Positions 22,660-33,472 of a stretch of 64,000 bases of DNA are shown here, piece after piece (the first letter of the stretch is position 1; each line of letters starts with the position of its first letter). This stretch comes from Xestospongia muta. Taxonomy: Eukaryota > Porifera > Demospongiae > Haplosclerida > Petrosiidae. The stretch spans positions 6,644,118 through 6,708,117 of the forward strand of contig OY848917.1 in the NCBI GenBank assembly GCA_963693285.1, written 5' to 3'. A program made the translations under genes and the position numbers. A model generated the notes under the pieces. It had not been told where the DNA came from. It searched no databases and saw nothing but the letters and a program-made list of their open reading frames with translations.

Positions 22660-24700
22660 ATGTCTCCAAGCAAAATGAAGACTAAAAGAGGAAAGTCAGC
22701 AGGTGTAGTTCTCACTAGCCGTCATAACCTACAAATAATTGAAGAAAAAGAAAGAAAAAAGCAAATGGAGGCTCAGCTGAGAGAAGAACAGAAGAGACTT
22801 AGAGAAGATAAGAAAAAATGTGGAAAATATGTGAAAAGAAAGGGTTAGTCAAAAGCAAATGGGACTCACATTATTTTGTTTTAGAGTTTTTACAGTCAGA
22901 AGCACAGCTCTCTGAGATGCAACCTAAACAGATGAGGAGCAGAAAGAAAAGTGTTTTAATTATTAACATATCTTTATTACTTTGTTGTGGAGTTTTTAGA
23001 GTCTAAAGCAGATCTCTCTGATCCTGAGATGCAGCCTATACAGACGAGGAGCAGAAAGAAAGGTGTGTTAATTATTAACATATCTTTATTACTTTGTTGT
23101 AGAGTTTTTAGAGTCGAAAACAGATCTCTCTGATCCTGAGATGCAGCCTAAACAGAGGAGAAGCAGGAAAAAAGGTGTGTTAATTATTAACATAGTTTTA
23201 TTACTTTGTTGTAGAGTTTTTAGAGTCGAAAGCAGATCTCTCTGAGCCTGAGATGCAGCCTAAACAGAGGAGGAACAGGAAGAAAGGTGTGTTAATTATT
23301 ATCACAGCTTTATTACTTTGTTGTAGAGTTTTTAGAGTCCAAAGCAGATCTCTCTGAGCCTGAGATCCAGCCTAAACAGAGGAGTAGCAGGACAAAAGGT
23401 GTGTTACTTATTAATATAGCTTTAATACTTTGTTGTAGAGTTTTTACAGTCTGAAACAGAGTTCTCTGAGCCTGAGATGCAGCCTAAACAGACGAGGAGC
23501 AGGAAGAAAGGTGTGTTAATTATTAACATATCTTTATTACTTTGTTGTAGAGTTTTTAGAGTCGAAAGCAGATCTCTCTGATCCTGAGATGCAGCCTAAA
23601 CAGAGGAGGAGCAGAAAGAAAGGTGTGTTAATTATTAACATATCTTTATTACTTTGTTGTAGAGTTTTTAGTGTCTAAAGCAGATCTCTCTGAGCCTGAG
23701 ATCCAGCCTATGCAGAGGAGGAGCAGAAAGAAAAGTGTGTTAATTATTAACATATCTTTATTACTTTGTTGTAGAGTTTTTAGAGTCGAAAGCAGATCTC
23801 TCTGATCCTGAGATCCAGCCTAAACAGAGGAGGAGCAGGAAGAAAGGTGTGTTAATTATTAACATATCTTTATTACTTTGTTGTAGAGTTTTTACAGTCT
23901 GAATCAGATATCTCTGAGCCTCAAGTTGTAGAGAAGTGCCTCAGAGACAAAAACAAATGTGTCAACTTGTAGTATTCCTTCTAATGCAGACATATATTGT
24001 TGATGTTTTTCATAGATATTTGTTGGATTAAGGAACTCAACCTTTACAAAGCAGATAAAGAGTGTATTGAGAATGGTTCTGAAGTTTCGGATAATGTGAT
24101 TAATGCTGCACAGACATTATTGAAGCATCAGTTTCCCCACATCCTTGGATTCCAAAATACACTGTTGGGTTATAGTGTTAAGTTTTTATCAATATCTAAT
24201 GTTCCTGCTGTTCAGATACTTCACACAGGTACATGTATAATAAGTAGTATTGTTGTTGTTATAACTTAGTAATTATGTTGAGCAAACTATAGTAACTTGT
24301 TTTGCTGGGAAGGTTTAATGTCACATGATCTGTACTCAGGGTTCATGTTTTGGTATAATTTATTACTATAGGATCAAATCACTGGATATGTACTTGTTGT
24401 CAGAAACCTGGATTTGTTGAAGTGATGGATAGTTTGGCATTATTTTTTTACTCTAACAGAATTTGCAATCCTTCAAATTTCAAAAATATATTCTTTTGCG
24501 CTGTCTGATTAAGAGTCCAAGTGCATTCAGTGCAACAACAGGAACGTTGTAATGATTGTGGTCCATTCTCAATTGCTACAGCAATAGAAGTATGCTTTGG
24601 AAACAATCCTGAATTGGCCACTTTTGATCAACGAAAGATGCGTGCCCACCTCATTGACTGTTTTGAAAAGAAAAATTGTCATTGTTCCCTAAAATTGTAA
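22660..24700 (+). CDS. Spliced gene: basic coiled-coil exon, ten tandem mini-exons, Ulp1/SENP-like peptidase (one in-frame TGA)
   Basis: Exon model: 22660-22843, ten mini-exons starting at 22885, 22991, 23103, 23215, 23327, 23439, 23551, 23663, 23775 and 23887, then 24016-24228 and 24372-24700. All junctions are phase 1 and the summed exons come to 1440 nt, an exact codon multiple. Exon 1 is Lys/Glu-rich (MSPSKMKTKRGKSAG, IIEEKERKKQMEAQL), like pogo transposase tails. The last two exons give INAAQTLLKHQFPHILG, HTGSNHWIC, VEVMDSL, VQQQERCNDCGPFSIA and FDQRKMRAHLIDCFEKK. These are the His, Asp, Gln and Cys landmarks of C48 (Ulp1-type) cysteine peptidases. Two lesions are seen: TGA at 24506-24508, and GG instead of AG before the second mini-exon, which could simply be skipped in frame. 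The upstream open frame reaches 22608, so the start is uncertain. Confidence 0.6.
22885..23958 (+). repeat. Tandem array of 72-bp exon plus 40-bp intron units (exact 112-bp period)
   Basis: Copies 2 to 10 start exactly 112 bp apart. Copy 1 is 6 bp short. Each unit is an exon of 72 bp encoding 24 residues (FLESKADLSDPEM then a basic end such as KQRRSRKK), followed by a 40-bp intron running gtgtgttaat to tttgttgtag with a ttaac branch-like motif. No copy has an internal stop in the spliced frame. Copy 10 has diverged (FLQSESDISEPQVV, ending LRDKNK) but keeps the 72-bp length, with gtgtca at the donor position. Confidence 0.85.
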
Positions 24701-24742
24701 AAGAGTATATTCCTAAACCACACCCTTTCACCAACTTCAACT

Positions 24743-26660
24743 TTTTTCCAGCTTTGGTCAACCTTGTAAAAATTTAAGCATAGATTGGATTTCCATTCAG
24801 ATCATTTGCTCTTAAACCAATTGTTATTGTTTCACCAGGATACACTTTGATTGGGTGATTGACTCTTCTGCCATTGATACTGCAAAGTTGAGTACTCACT
24901 GCTACTGAAGATATCTCTCTGACCTGATTGTCTCCAATAAAGTGAAATATCATGTTATACAGTCATACAATGGAGAAACATAGATAGAGTTCCCAGCTGG
25001 TATTATAGTGAAAAATCATGTTTATTGGGAAATGTTCTGACTTACTATTTGAATAGCACATAGTGGATTGGTGAAAGGAAGATTTCTATGATTGTTAACA
25101 AATGATGCATTAGTTGATTCATGAATAGAGATGTGATGATGAATCAAGTCGAATAGCAGCTCCATGACTAGCTTTGTTGTCATGGAATTTTGCTGAACCA
25201 TTTAAATGTATATCACTGCTGTATGCTTGTATTACTGATCCTGTCTTTTCATTGAAAAAATTTATTCCATTGATATAAACAGATGCTGTGTTGATAAAAA
25301 CCGATTTACTGGTATTCAGTGTTGTCTCAATTGCAGTAAAAAATGCTTGAGTTAAAGTGACATATTCTAAAATGAATTGAACGTTTTTGTGACCTTAGTG
25401 GTTACTGAGAATATAAATGGATTACAAATATCAGTAAAACTTTGAATGTATTTAAAATTAGATATACGAAATGTGATATTACTGATTATATTAGAATCGG
25501 TAATAACATGAAAAGCAGAGTGATTGTACAGGTTTAATTTAGAGGAAAAACCTAATTCGTTATCTGTGTAATGTATATAATGTCTGTCATACATAGTACT
25601 ATCATAAATTGTTATTATGTTCTATGGTACATTGAGTGTATGGCCATTACTAGACTTCACTTTAGTTACCATAATACCAATTCCAAAAAAAGGCCTGCTT
25701 ATCACTACTCATTATTACCCTGTGGTTAAATTCAGAGTTTTTAATTACAATAGAAGTCTTTCCAACTGGTGCATCACTAAAGATAAATGCTATACCATCA
25801 AAGACACCACCTGAAATGTCATCCCCATAGAAATTTGTCAAACAAACATCATCACTGTAGTTTCCTTGACTAAATATTATTGTCAAACCAGCTGCAAATG
25901 CACTAATTGCTTTAGGCTTTATAGTATAGACTTTTGCTGCATTTGACACTTCATTATATGGTACTAAGTTGATATTCCAATACATAACAATCTTGTTTCA
26001 AAGAATATGTGTTTCCAACAACTCAATGCTGTTGTTCAAATTACTAAAATATATTACAAGACCTGATCCACTTTGTGGTGAATTACTACTAACCATAGAG
26101 GATCTATTGACAATAACATTGGTAAGATTTACATTGTTGTTGGGGTTGATTAAAAGAACAACAAAACCATAATAATTGATAACAGTCATTCTAAACAACG
26201 TGATATTAGAGGAGTAACTGATAAGCAATGTCACTAACTGACCCTCAACAAAGTAGAAAGTTGTATCGTTAGGATAGAGAGTGTTAGTTTGATTGGGAGA
26301 TGGCATAGGTCCCCCACAATGTGTTATGTGTATATTATCAATGGATAATCCACTAACATTATAGAAACCAAAGCCAACAGATCCAGTATTTTGTTGTCTA
26401 CAAGTAATGTTTGCAGGGGATTTTGATGTGCTACTTAAAGTGATATTTGATGTGTTACTAACCAGACAAAAAGACTTTGATGACAGGATGTGTTTTACAT
26501 CAGAGGAGAGGAGTAGCTGAGTGTTTGGTAAAAGATAAGGTTCAACACCACAAAAGAATTTGTTCAGATCATCAGATTTGTTTAACAATTGAGTATAAGA
26601 CAAAGTTGATGGTAGAGAGGACAACAATATTAGCAAACACAGCATAGGAACCATGTCCAT
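24743..26660 (-). pseudogene. Type II family copy, ectodomain only
   Basis: Starts MDMVPMLCLLILLSSLP at 26660, the type II N-terminus, with CGVEPYLLPNTQ where type I has CDQDHPLLPNTQ. The frame is good to about 25998, then frameshifts begin (near 25990 and 25690, and small deletions near 24955-24990 and 25088-25095). A TAA at 24774-24776 replaces a Gln codon of the intact genes (after PIYA). Homology ends about 30 bp further on, so the Cys-rich and membrane part is missing. It shares that exact stop with the other long type II copy. Confidence 0.8.
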
Positions 26661-28603
26661 TCTTTAAAAGGATATCTGTATTTAGCAACTAAATATTAGC
26701 TTGTATACTGACTGGTTATGTTGCACTTTCAACTACTTTTATAGTATTATGTGCTAGATCATCCCGTCATCATGTAATAATGTTTTGTAAATAAACTCTA
26801 ATTTTGTTTGTATGAAAACAATAAAAATTATTTTCAATCACTGTCATCATTTTGACTTCTGCACAGTACATTGTATATTTATTAATGCTAATTGACTTTA
26901 TTGGTCACACTTAAATAAACTTGACTATCATCTCAAGAGCAATCATTGTAGATCAAAAAACAAATTATATATATATATATATATATAATATATATATTAG
27001 TTTGTATATATTTAGAAGAACATGGTAGAATAAAAGTATAAGACTACATATGCATAAGGATTCGACTTTTTAAACCTATATGCTAATACTGATTAAGATG
27101 TAGACCTATAGTATTGTTAACACAGGTTGTGTAAGTGTAATATTGTACATGTAGAAATGTTATTGGTGCATGGAAAATTTTTATATTTATTATAATAATT
27201 ATTGTATATGACACTACCATCCTATAAATGTAATTTATCAGTCACAATTGTCACTGCATTATCAATACACAATTACACATATCACCTTTATTTATAGTGG
27301 TACATCATTTACACGGTTATTTAATAGTTTCTTAGTACTTTTATTGCTAAAATTAAAGTGATACGTGGCTAAGTTTCATTATATTGCCACCAAACTTGTA
27401 TTTACTTGTCATATTACATATCAATATATGATCAGTTATAAACATGTTTGTTTTTGTCTGCTCAATGTACTGTATACTTATTTACATTATCAAATGATCT
27501 AAATTAACTTAAGTGGTCATACTGAAATAAGTGTGACTATCATCTATAGAGTAAACATTGTAAGTTGAAAACATATTATGTACATATACAAGGCAACACA
27601 TACTTAAGAAGAACATAGTAGAATAACACTCTAGCTCTAACATAAATTATGCTCTATATTTGGATGAGTGTACTATCTTAAACAGATAATATAACCAAAG
27701 GGACTAACAGAAGAGTCAATATTGTGCAATAACAAACAATATACAAGGTAATGTGTTTGTCTTCACTGATGGCATATTGTTTGATAAATGGTTCACATTA
27801 CATTTTAGCATATGAATAATGATCTATCACTTTGTCTGATACTTTGACATTGACACACTTATTTCATAAAATCCAAGATTTTGGTGTCAACATATTGCTA
27901 CACTGTGCAAAACATTATCGTAATATTACTTGTAATAGTAGATATACAGGCCTAAATTAAAGTGCATTCATCAAATATACAAGTGTAAAACAATTGTGTG
28001 TACCTTATTACTTTTCTGTAGGACCACATATTGAACTGTTATCTCTACAATGACACCAGACTCTCAGTTATGAAGCAATAAGTTGTAATTGGTGTTTAAC
28101 TTAGTCCTTTAGTCTGCGATATTGAGTTGAGGCTTGAAGATTGCTCTGATATAGGCCATGCATGCAACCAATTAAATCATGTCTTTCTAAATGAGAAAAA
28201 CAACCTGATGTATATGAGATATCTCATCTCTGAATATTGAAAGAAGATAAGGATACCATATTAGAAGTGGTATTATGTATAGAATTAGATCCCCGGGTGA
28301 TGAACTTGTAACAGGACTCAGGATATTAATCCCTCAGTAGATTTGTATATCTATTTAAGTGAATCTACCTTTCATTTTTTTGTCTTGCATGTAAAATATA
28401 CCACACAGTCCTATAACCATTTTAGGCCATGTCTTATGTATTGATGTATTTTGACTTGCTTGATTTCATTCTGTGTATTCAACAGTATAAAATGTTTAAT
28501 GAGATTAAAGTGCATCCATTTCTCTCAACACAATTTTTTATAACTTCCTAGCTGTCTTCTGGCATATTGTATTCTTTCTGCTGTCTGTTGTGTGCTCAAA
28601 ACT
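26661..28603. other. Type II upstream flank / unit spacer
   Basis: Colinear with 48708-50653 and 61737-63668, including a variable (TA)n tract. It runs directly into the left target duplication of the retrotransposon. No gene seen. The short open frames are not conserved as proteins. Confidence 0.75.
26965..26998. repeat. (TA)n microsatellite
   Basis: TA run interrupted once by AA. The orthologous site in other units is at 49013-49048 and 62040-62066, with different lengths and interruptions. Confidence 0.9.
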
Positions 28604-28607
28604 GTAG
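28604..28607. other. Target-site duplication, left (GTAG)
   Basis: GTAG flanks the left LTR and recurs at 33738-33741. The empty paralogous site (about 50656-50659) has one GTAG in actgtagtatttactc. Confidence 0.85.
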
Positions 28608-28872
28608 TGCAATGCAATTACTGTACCAACAGAGAGTTTCGTGTTCTCAACTTTGACATAACACACACACAAAGCACATAGCAAAATACAGAACTTAAAT
28701 AAGTTTACAAACAAAGAACAATATAAAAGAATAATAAACAAGAGCAACGTAACCAGACAACAAAGAAGTATAGACTAAATATGATAAGGTCTAATTAACA
28801 CATTAACAATAATTAACAGGTCAGTCTGTATAGCAATAAACAAAGGTAAGTTCTTAAGTGAACTGTATTACA
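28608..28872 (-). repeat. 3' LTR
   Basis: Starts tgcaatgcaatta and ends ctgtattaca in plus orientation. Partner of 33473-33737. Confidence 0.93.
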
Positions 28873-28875
28873 TTA

Positions 28876-28886
28876 CCCCCTCCTTT
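28876..28886 (-). other. Polypurine tract
   Basis: Minus-strand aaaggaggggg, three bases (taa) from the 3' LTR start. This is the expected plus-strand DNA primer site. Confidence 0.85.
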
Positions 28887-28911
28887 GAAAGAATAAGTCC
28901 TTAATTCTGTA

Positions 28912-31900
28912 TTAATGTGAGATCACAGTACCATAACAATCAGGAGGGTACCTGGTTCTTGTAGGGTAGCGTTGTGTAGGTGTTTCAGTGTGGTCTATGT
29001 CATCATCAACTAATTCCAAACAATCACCGATGTTGGTTGAATTGACTTGTCAGGTCTACTTATGATGTCTGGAAAACGAGTACCAGGATGGCATGGTTTC
29101 AGTCTATCAAAATGAACAACCATACGTTTTTTCTTATTATTACGATGTTGAATTCGGTAAGTGACATCAGACAATTTCTTGATGATCATGTATGGTCCTA
29201 ACCATGGATGGTGTAATTTCTTAGACTTGCCTTGGCAACTACTGGTGAGTAAAGCCAAACCAAATCTCCAACTGAATATGGCTTTCCATTAATTTTCCGA
29301 TTGTAATATTCTTTCTGTCTTTCGTGCTGTCCCTTTAGCTTCTCTCTAACATGCTGATAGGCTGTAGAAATGGTCCTCTGTAATTCAGCAACATATTCAT
29401 TTGTTGTAGTCTGTGCTTGCTGGAACCCATACATAAGATCAATTGGTAACTTCACCTTTCGTCCAAACATTAAAAAGAATGGAGAATAGCCAGTAGATGA
29501 CTGAATACTTGTATTGTAAGCCATACAAACCTTTGGAAGCTGCATTTCCCAATCAAAGGGATGGTCCTTAGTCGACGTGGCTAGCATATTGAGCAATGTC
29601 CGGTTGAAACGCTCCACTAGTCCATCACATTGTGGGTGGTATGGTGTTGTCCTTGTTTTGTGAATGTTAAGTAACTTGCAAACTTCAGTCAATAGCTCTG
29701 ACTCAAACTGTCTCCCTTGATCAGAATGCAACTGCTCTGGTGGAGAAAATCGACAAAATAGCTCATTTACTAGCTTCTCTGCTACTGTTTTAGCTTCCTG
29801 GTTGGGAATGGCATAGGCTTCCATCCATTTTGTAAAGTAGTCTCCGGCTACTAATATGTATCTGTTGCCACCATCCCTTTCTGGTAAAGGGCCAAGTATG
29901 TCCACAGCTACTACTTGCATAGGGTATCCAGACTTAATTGTTCGAAGTGGTGCTCGATGCTTCATTCCTGTAAACTTCCTTGTGGCACAAGTAGGACACG
30001 TATTACACCAATCTTTTACATCATTCCAATGACCAGGCCAGTAAAATCTCTCTTTTAAACGACTAAGAGTCTTCTCCTCTCATAAATGTCCACTTAGTTC
30101 GCCTCCATGTAATTCGCTCAATACTTCCTTCTGTAACTTCTTAGGAACCACCAACTGTAAATGGAATAAAGTTCCATCTTGACTTTCGAGTTTTCTAAAT
30201 AGCAACTTTTCATTTAACACCAATTGGTCCCATAGTTGAAGCAATCTACGACTTTTTGGATTGTCATTTACCGACTGGTCAGGTGGTCTCTTTCCTATTT
30301 CTTTGGCTCTCAGTATTGCTCCCACCACTGGATCATCCAATTGCAATTTATATAACTCTGCAGTAGTTCTGTCACCAACCAGCTGTACTGTCTCAATTGT
30401 TTGAATTGATTCAATTACTGAGTGATCATGGCTCTCTCGTCCACACTGTTGACAAGGCATTCTTGATAGTGCATCAGAATTACTCTTGCAACCTCTCTAG
30501 CCAACGGGCTAGTTGTCCTTCTGGTTTTCTGAAATTTGTCAGCCAGGTAAGTGACCCATGATCAGTCCTTAATATAAACTCTTTACCTAGCAAGTAAGGG
30601 CGGAAAAGATGAATGAAATGAACAACAGCTAACAATTCTCTCCTGGTTACACAGTACCGTTTCTCATGTTTGCCTAGTAATCGACTAGCATACGCAATAA
30701 CTTTCTCACTTCCGTCTTCTTACATCTGCGATAGGACAGCACCAATCCCGGTATTACTAGCATCAGTGTCTAGAACGAAAGTTCGGTTGAAGTTAGGAAA
30801 TGCCAGTACAGGGGATGAGGTCAGCTTTTCCTTTAGTTGTAAAAACGGCTGTTCACGTTCTCTTGTCCAATTGAAAGCAGCAGATCTCTCTGCTAACTTG
30901 TGCAAAGGTTTGGCGATAGTTGCAAAATCTTTGATGAATCTTCGATAATACCCAGCAAGACCTAAAAATTGTTGAACTTCCTTCTTAGAGGAAGGAGTTG
31001 GCCAATTTGTTACCTTCTCTGTTTTTGATGGATCAGTAGCAATTCCATTTTTGGAGACTATGTGCCCAAGATACCGGACTTCTTGTTTGAAGAAGTCACA
31101 TTTGGCTGGTTGTAGCTTCAATCCAGCTTTTCTTAACCTTTCTAGTACTGCTCGGGTTCGTTCCAGATGCTCCTCAAAGTCTCGACCCAAAATAATATGT
31201 CATCCTGGTAGACTAAGCAACTAGACCACTGTAAACCTGCCAGTACCAAATTCATCAGTCTCTGGAATGTAGCTGGAGCATTGCACAACCCAAATGGCAT
31301 TACTTTAAACTCAAAAAGTCCCTCGTGAGTGCAAAAAGCTGTCTTTTCTAGATCCTCTTTGTTCACTTCTACCTGCCAATATCCACTAATTAGATCCAAT
31401 GTGCTAAACCACTTTGATCCTGACAAGGTATCCAACGTATCATCAATGCGAGGTGATGGATAGGCATCTTTTCGAGTGACAGCATTGAGCTTCCTGTAGT
31501 CAACACACATTCGAATACTTCCATCTTTCTTTCGAACCAGAACAATTGGTGATCCCCGTGGGCTATTTGATGGCTGTATGATGTCATCTTGAAGCATTCC
31601 TTATAACAATTTTTGTACCTCCTCCTTTTATATACTGGCATATGCCGTGGAGCTTGTCGGATTGGTGGAGCATTTCCAACAGATATGGAGTGTTTCAGTA
31701 CTTTCGTTCGTCCAACATCTTGTTTAGACCTAGCAAATACATCATTGTAGGCAATAAGTAGGAGATAAAAGGTCTTCTTTTGTTCTTCACTCAGATCCTC
31801 TCCACACTTTTCAACAATACCCCATAGCATTTGCTTTTTGTCTTCTGGGAGATCTTCTAATTGAATAGCTGAAATTTCTGTTGATGATTCATCAGTTTGC

Positions 31901-32640
31901 TCCTGCAATGGCTCCAGAGTAGCTATTCGAGTATTCTTATGTACTGTAGCTAATTCCGAGTTAGGGTTCAATAGACGAACTGGAACGTGCTGTGAAGAAG
32001 GGCATACCAGAGCATTGGCTACCTGTACTGGAAGTCCCTTTGAGCTCTTTCCTTCAAGTAGCCAGGTGCCAGTGTTTCCACCACTTTCGACTTTTGCCAT
32101 GACTTCAATTTCACTCATAGGGGGAACCTGAATGGATGTATCTAGCGTCACATTGACTTGAGCAACTTCTGTTACATTACAAAACGGAATGGACATTCTC
32201 GTTCTTGGGAAATATAGACACTTCTTTGCGATGTCAATAGTGCAGTCATTTTCTTCCAAGAAATCCATTCCCATGATTGCCTCAGTGGTAAGAGAATCAA
32301 CTATTATTATCCTCATGTGAAACGTATCTTTTTCTAATTTGACAGAAATGTTGGCATACCCATGGACATGAAGTGGCGTTCCCTCGACTCCAACAAGTCG
32401 TGGCCCAGTCCAAGGTATCAACTGACAGTCTGAAGGTTGTACTACCTCCCAGATATCTCTTCTAATCCGAGTAACAGCTGAGCCAGTGTCTAAATTAAAA
32501 GAAACAGGTAAGTTATAAATGGTTGCACAATTTTTATAAGTTGAAGTTGAAGTAATTGGAGATACTTGTATGTACTGTTGAGTCCCTTGGTGGTAATCCT
32601 TGCTAGCTCGACTCACAGCTGCAAGGGTGTCTCGTTTCCC
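28912..32640 (-). pseudogene. pol: Retrotransposon pol (protease-RT-RNase H-integrase), multiply broken
   Basis: Entered from gag by -1 frame. Protease shows LDTGSAVTRI (about 32490) and MGMDFLEEN. Reverse transcriptase (31597-31142) shows RMCVDYRKLNA, MPFGLCNAPATFQ and the catalytic YQDD (about 31205). The RT connection and RNase H lie at 31190-30480 (LGLAGYYRRFI, DTDAS). Integrase (about 30150-29200) has CNTCPTC and the acidic residues in VAVDILG, HSDQG and GLVERFNRTL. A GPY/F-like end (HHPWLGPY) and a Pro/Arg tail (RYPTRTRYPP) reach the stop at 28912. Breaks: frameshift near 31625, stop near 31612, frameshift near 31196, stop 30720-30722, a small deletion with frame change near 30480, stop 30080-30082, frameshifts near 29236 and 29020. 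Confidence 0.9.
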
Positions 32641-33428
32641 TGCTGGTTACCAGGTCGTCGAACTGCACACCCCCGAGCATAATGACCTTTCTTTCCGCAC
32701 TTTCTACAAATTACTTCCGTCGAAGGTGGAGAGCGTTTTTGCTCCGACGTGGGAGGGGCTCGTCTTGTATTACGATCTCTGCTGCTACTACCGAACGACA
32801 GATTTTGTTCCACTTTCTCCATCATCTGCTTCATCATGGACATAATGGCATCGGAGGAGTCTTTTGTAACCGATGACACGGGGTTATCATCTTGTTTTAT
32901 CTGTGCCACTCGAGCCGCTTTAGGTCGGGCAAATGACTCCATCTCCAGAGTAGCAGCTACTTCCTCGTCTAACTTCCGTGGGCGCGACTGCTTGACACTA
33001 AAAGCAACCTGTGGATTATCTAGTTGGTTTAGGAAGTGATTCATTGCTAGTAGATCTCTAGCGTCTTCTTGCAAGTCAGGGAAAACTTTATCAACCAAGA
33101 TCTTGAGGTCTTCAGCATAATCGGCCCAACCCTCTGTCTTCTGCTTCCTTCGAGTCTGGAACTCTGTCTGGTACAATTCTCGTTTGCATTTTGGTTCGAA
33201 TCTTTTTTGCAGAGCCGTCTTAGATTTTTCATAACTAGCTCTCGCTTCTTCTTTGAACTTCTTATATGCAGTTTGAGCTCTCTTGGTTAGTCTGGCTCTC
33301 AGCCAGAGGAGCTTGGCTGCATCGTCCCAAGCGTTGACTGCAGCAACATTCTCAAAATGAGCAATCCACTGATCCCAACTGCCTTCTCCTGTAAAAGGCT
33401 CCGGTAGGACTAATGGTCGAGTTGCCAT
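32613..33428 (-). CDS. gag: Retrotransposon gag, intact
   Basis: 271 codons, MATRPLVLPEPFTG to LQL-stop. The N-terminal half is the helical capsid-like part (LPEPFTGEGSWDQWI, LTKRAQTAYKKF, FLNQLDNPQVA). A single CX2CX4HX4C zinc knuckle (CRKCGKKGHYARGC) lies at residues 241-254 and would bind RNA. This is the only undamaged frame of the element, so it could still supply particle protein if transcribed. It begins 45 bp inside the 5' LTR. Its end overlaps the pol frame, which lies at -1. Confidence 0.92.
   Translation of the reverse strand: MATRPLVLPEPFTGEGSWDQWIAHFENVAAVNAWDDAAKLLWLRARLTKRAQTAYKKFKEEARASYEKSKTALQKRFEPKCKRELYQTEFQTRRKQKTEGWADYAEDLKILVDKVFPDLQEDARDLLAMNHFLNQLDNPQVAFSVKQSRPRKLDEEVAATLEMESFARPKAARVAQIKQDDNPVSSVTKDSSDAIMSMMKQMMEKVEQNLSFGSSSRDRNTRRAPPTSEQKRSPPSTEVICRKCGKKGHYARGCAVRRPGNQQGNETPLQL
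32634..32640 (-). promoter_or_regulatory. Putative -1 frameshift slippery site GGGAAAC
   Basis: On the minus strand the gag codons read CAG GGA AAC, giving the X XXY YYZ heptamer G GGA AAC, 18 bases before the gag stop. The -1 frame is open from there through protease. No downstream pseudoknot was worked out. Confidence 0.5.
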
Positions 33429-33453
33429 GATTCCAGAAGTAGACTAACTGAGG

Positions 33454-33471
33454 ATCCTACCCACTGCGCCA
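33454..33471 (-). other. Primer-binding site, probably tRNA-Ser
   Basis: One base inside the 5' LTR the minus strand reads tggcgcagtgggtaggat. The complement fits a tRNA 3' end with T-stem CCTAC, acceptor CCACTGC, discriminator G and CCA. A G discriminator with this acceptor style suits tRNA-Ser. Identity is inferred. Confidence 0.6.
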
Positions 33472-33472
33472 A

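Larger units (their letters stand above)
21859..24716 (+). mobile_element. Inserted block carrying pogo-type HTH remnant and tandem-exon Ulp1-like gene
   Basis: The repeat unit's upstream flank breaks off at about 21858, and type II pseudogene sequence starts at about 24743. The block between is absent from the equivalent places in the other units. It is less AT-rich at its left end (21860-22460), where no gene was recognised. Its contents run on the plus strand. Terminal inverted repeats and target duplications were not found, so insertion by transposition is an inference. The rightmost bases (cctaaaccacaccctttcac) recur near 43996 and belong to older family-fragment DNA. Confidence 0.55.

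Noticed and set aside
22885..23958. CRISPR-like or satellite array
   Set aside because: The units are 112 bp with no short conserved repeat plus variable spacer pattern. They contain splice sites and an open spliced frame, so a tandem exon array fits better.
32600..33290. Plus-strand ORFs over gag
   Set aside because: Antisense shadows of the intact gag frame.
33440..33472. tRNA A-box-like tggcgcagtggg near the LTR
   Set aside because: No cloverleaf or B box follows. Position directly inside the LTR makes it the primer-binding site.
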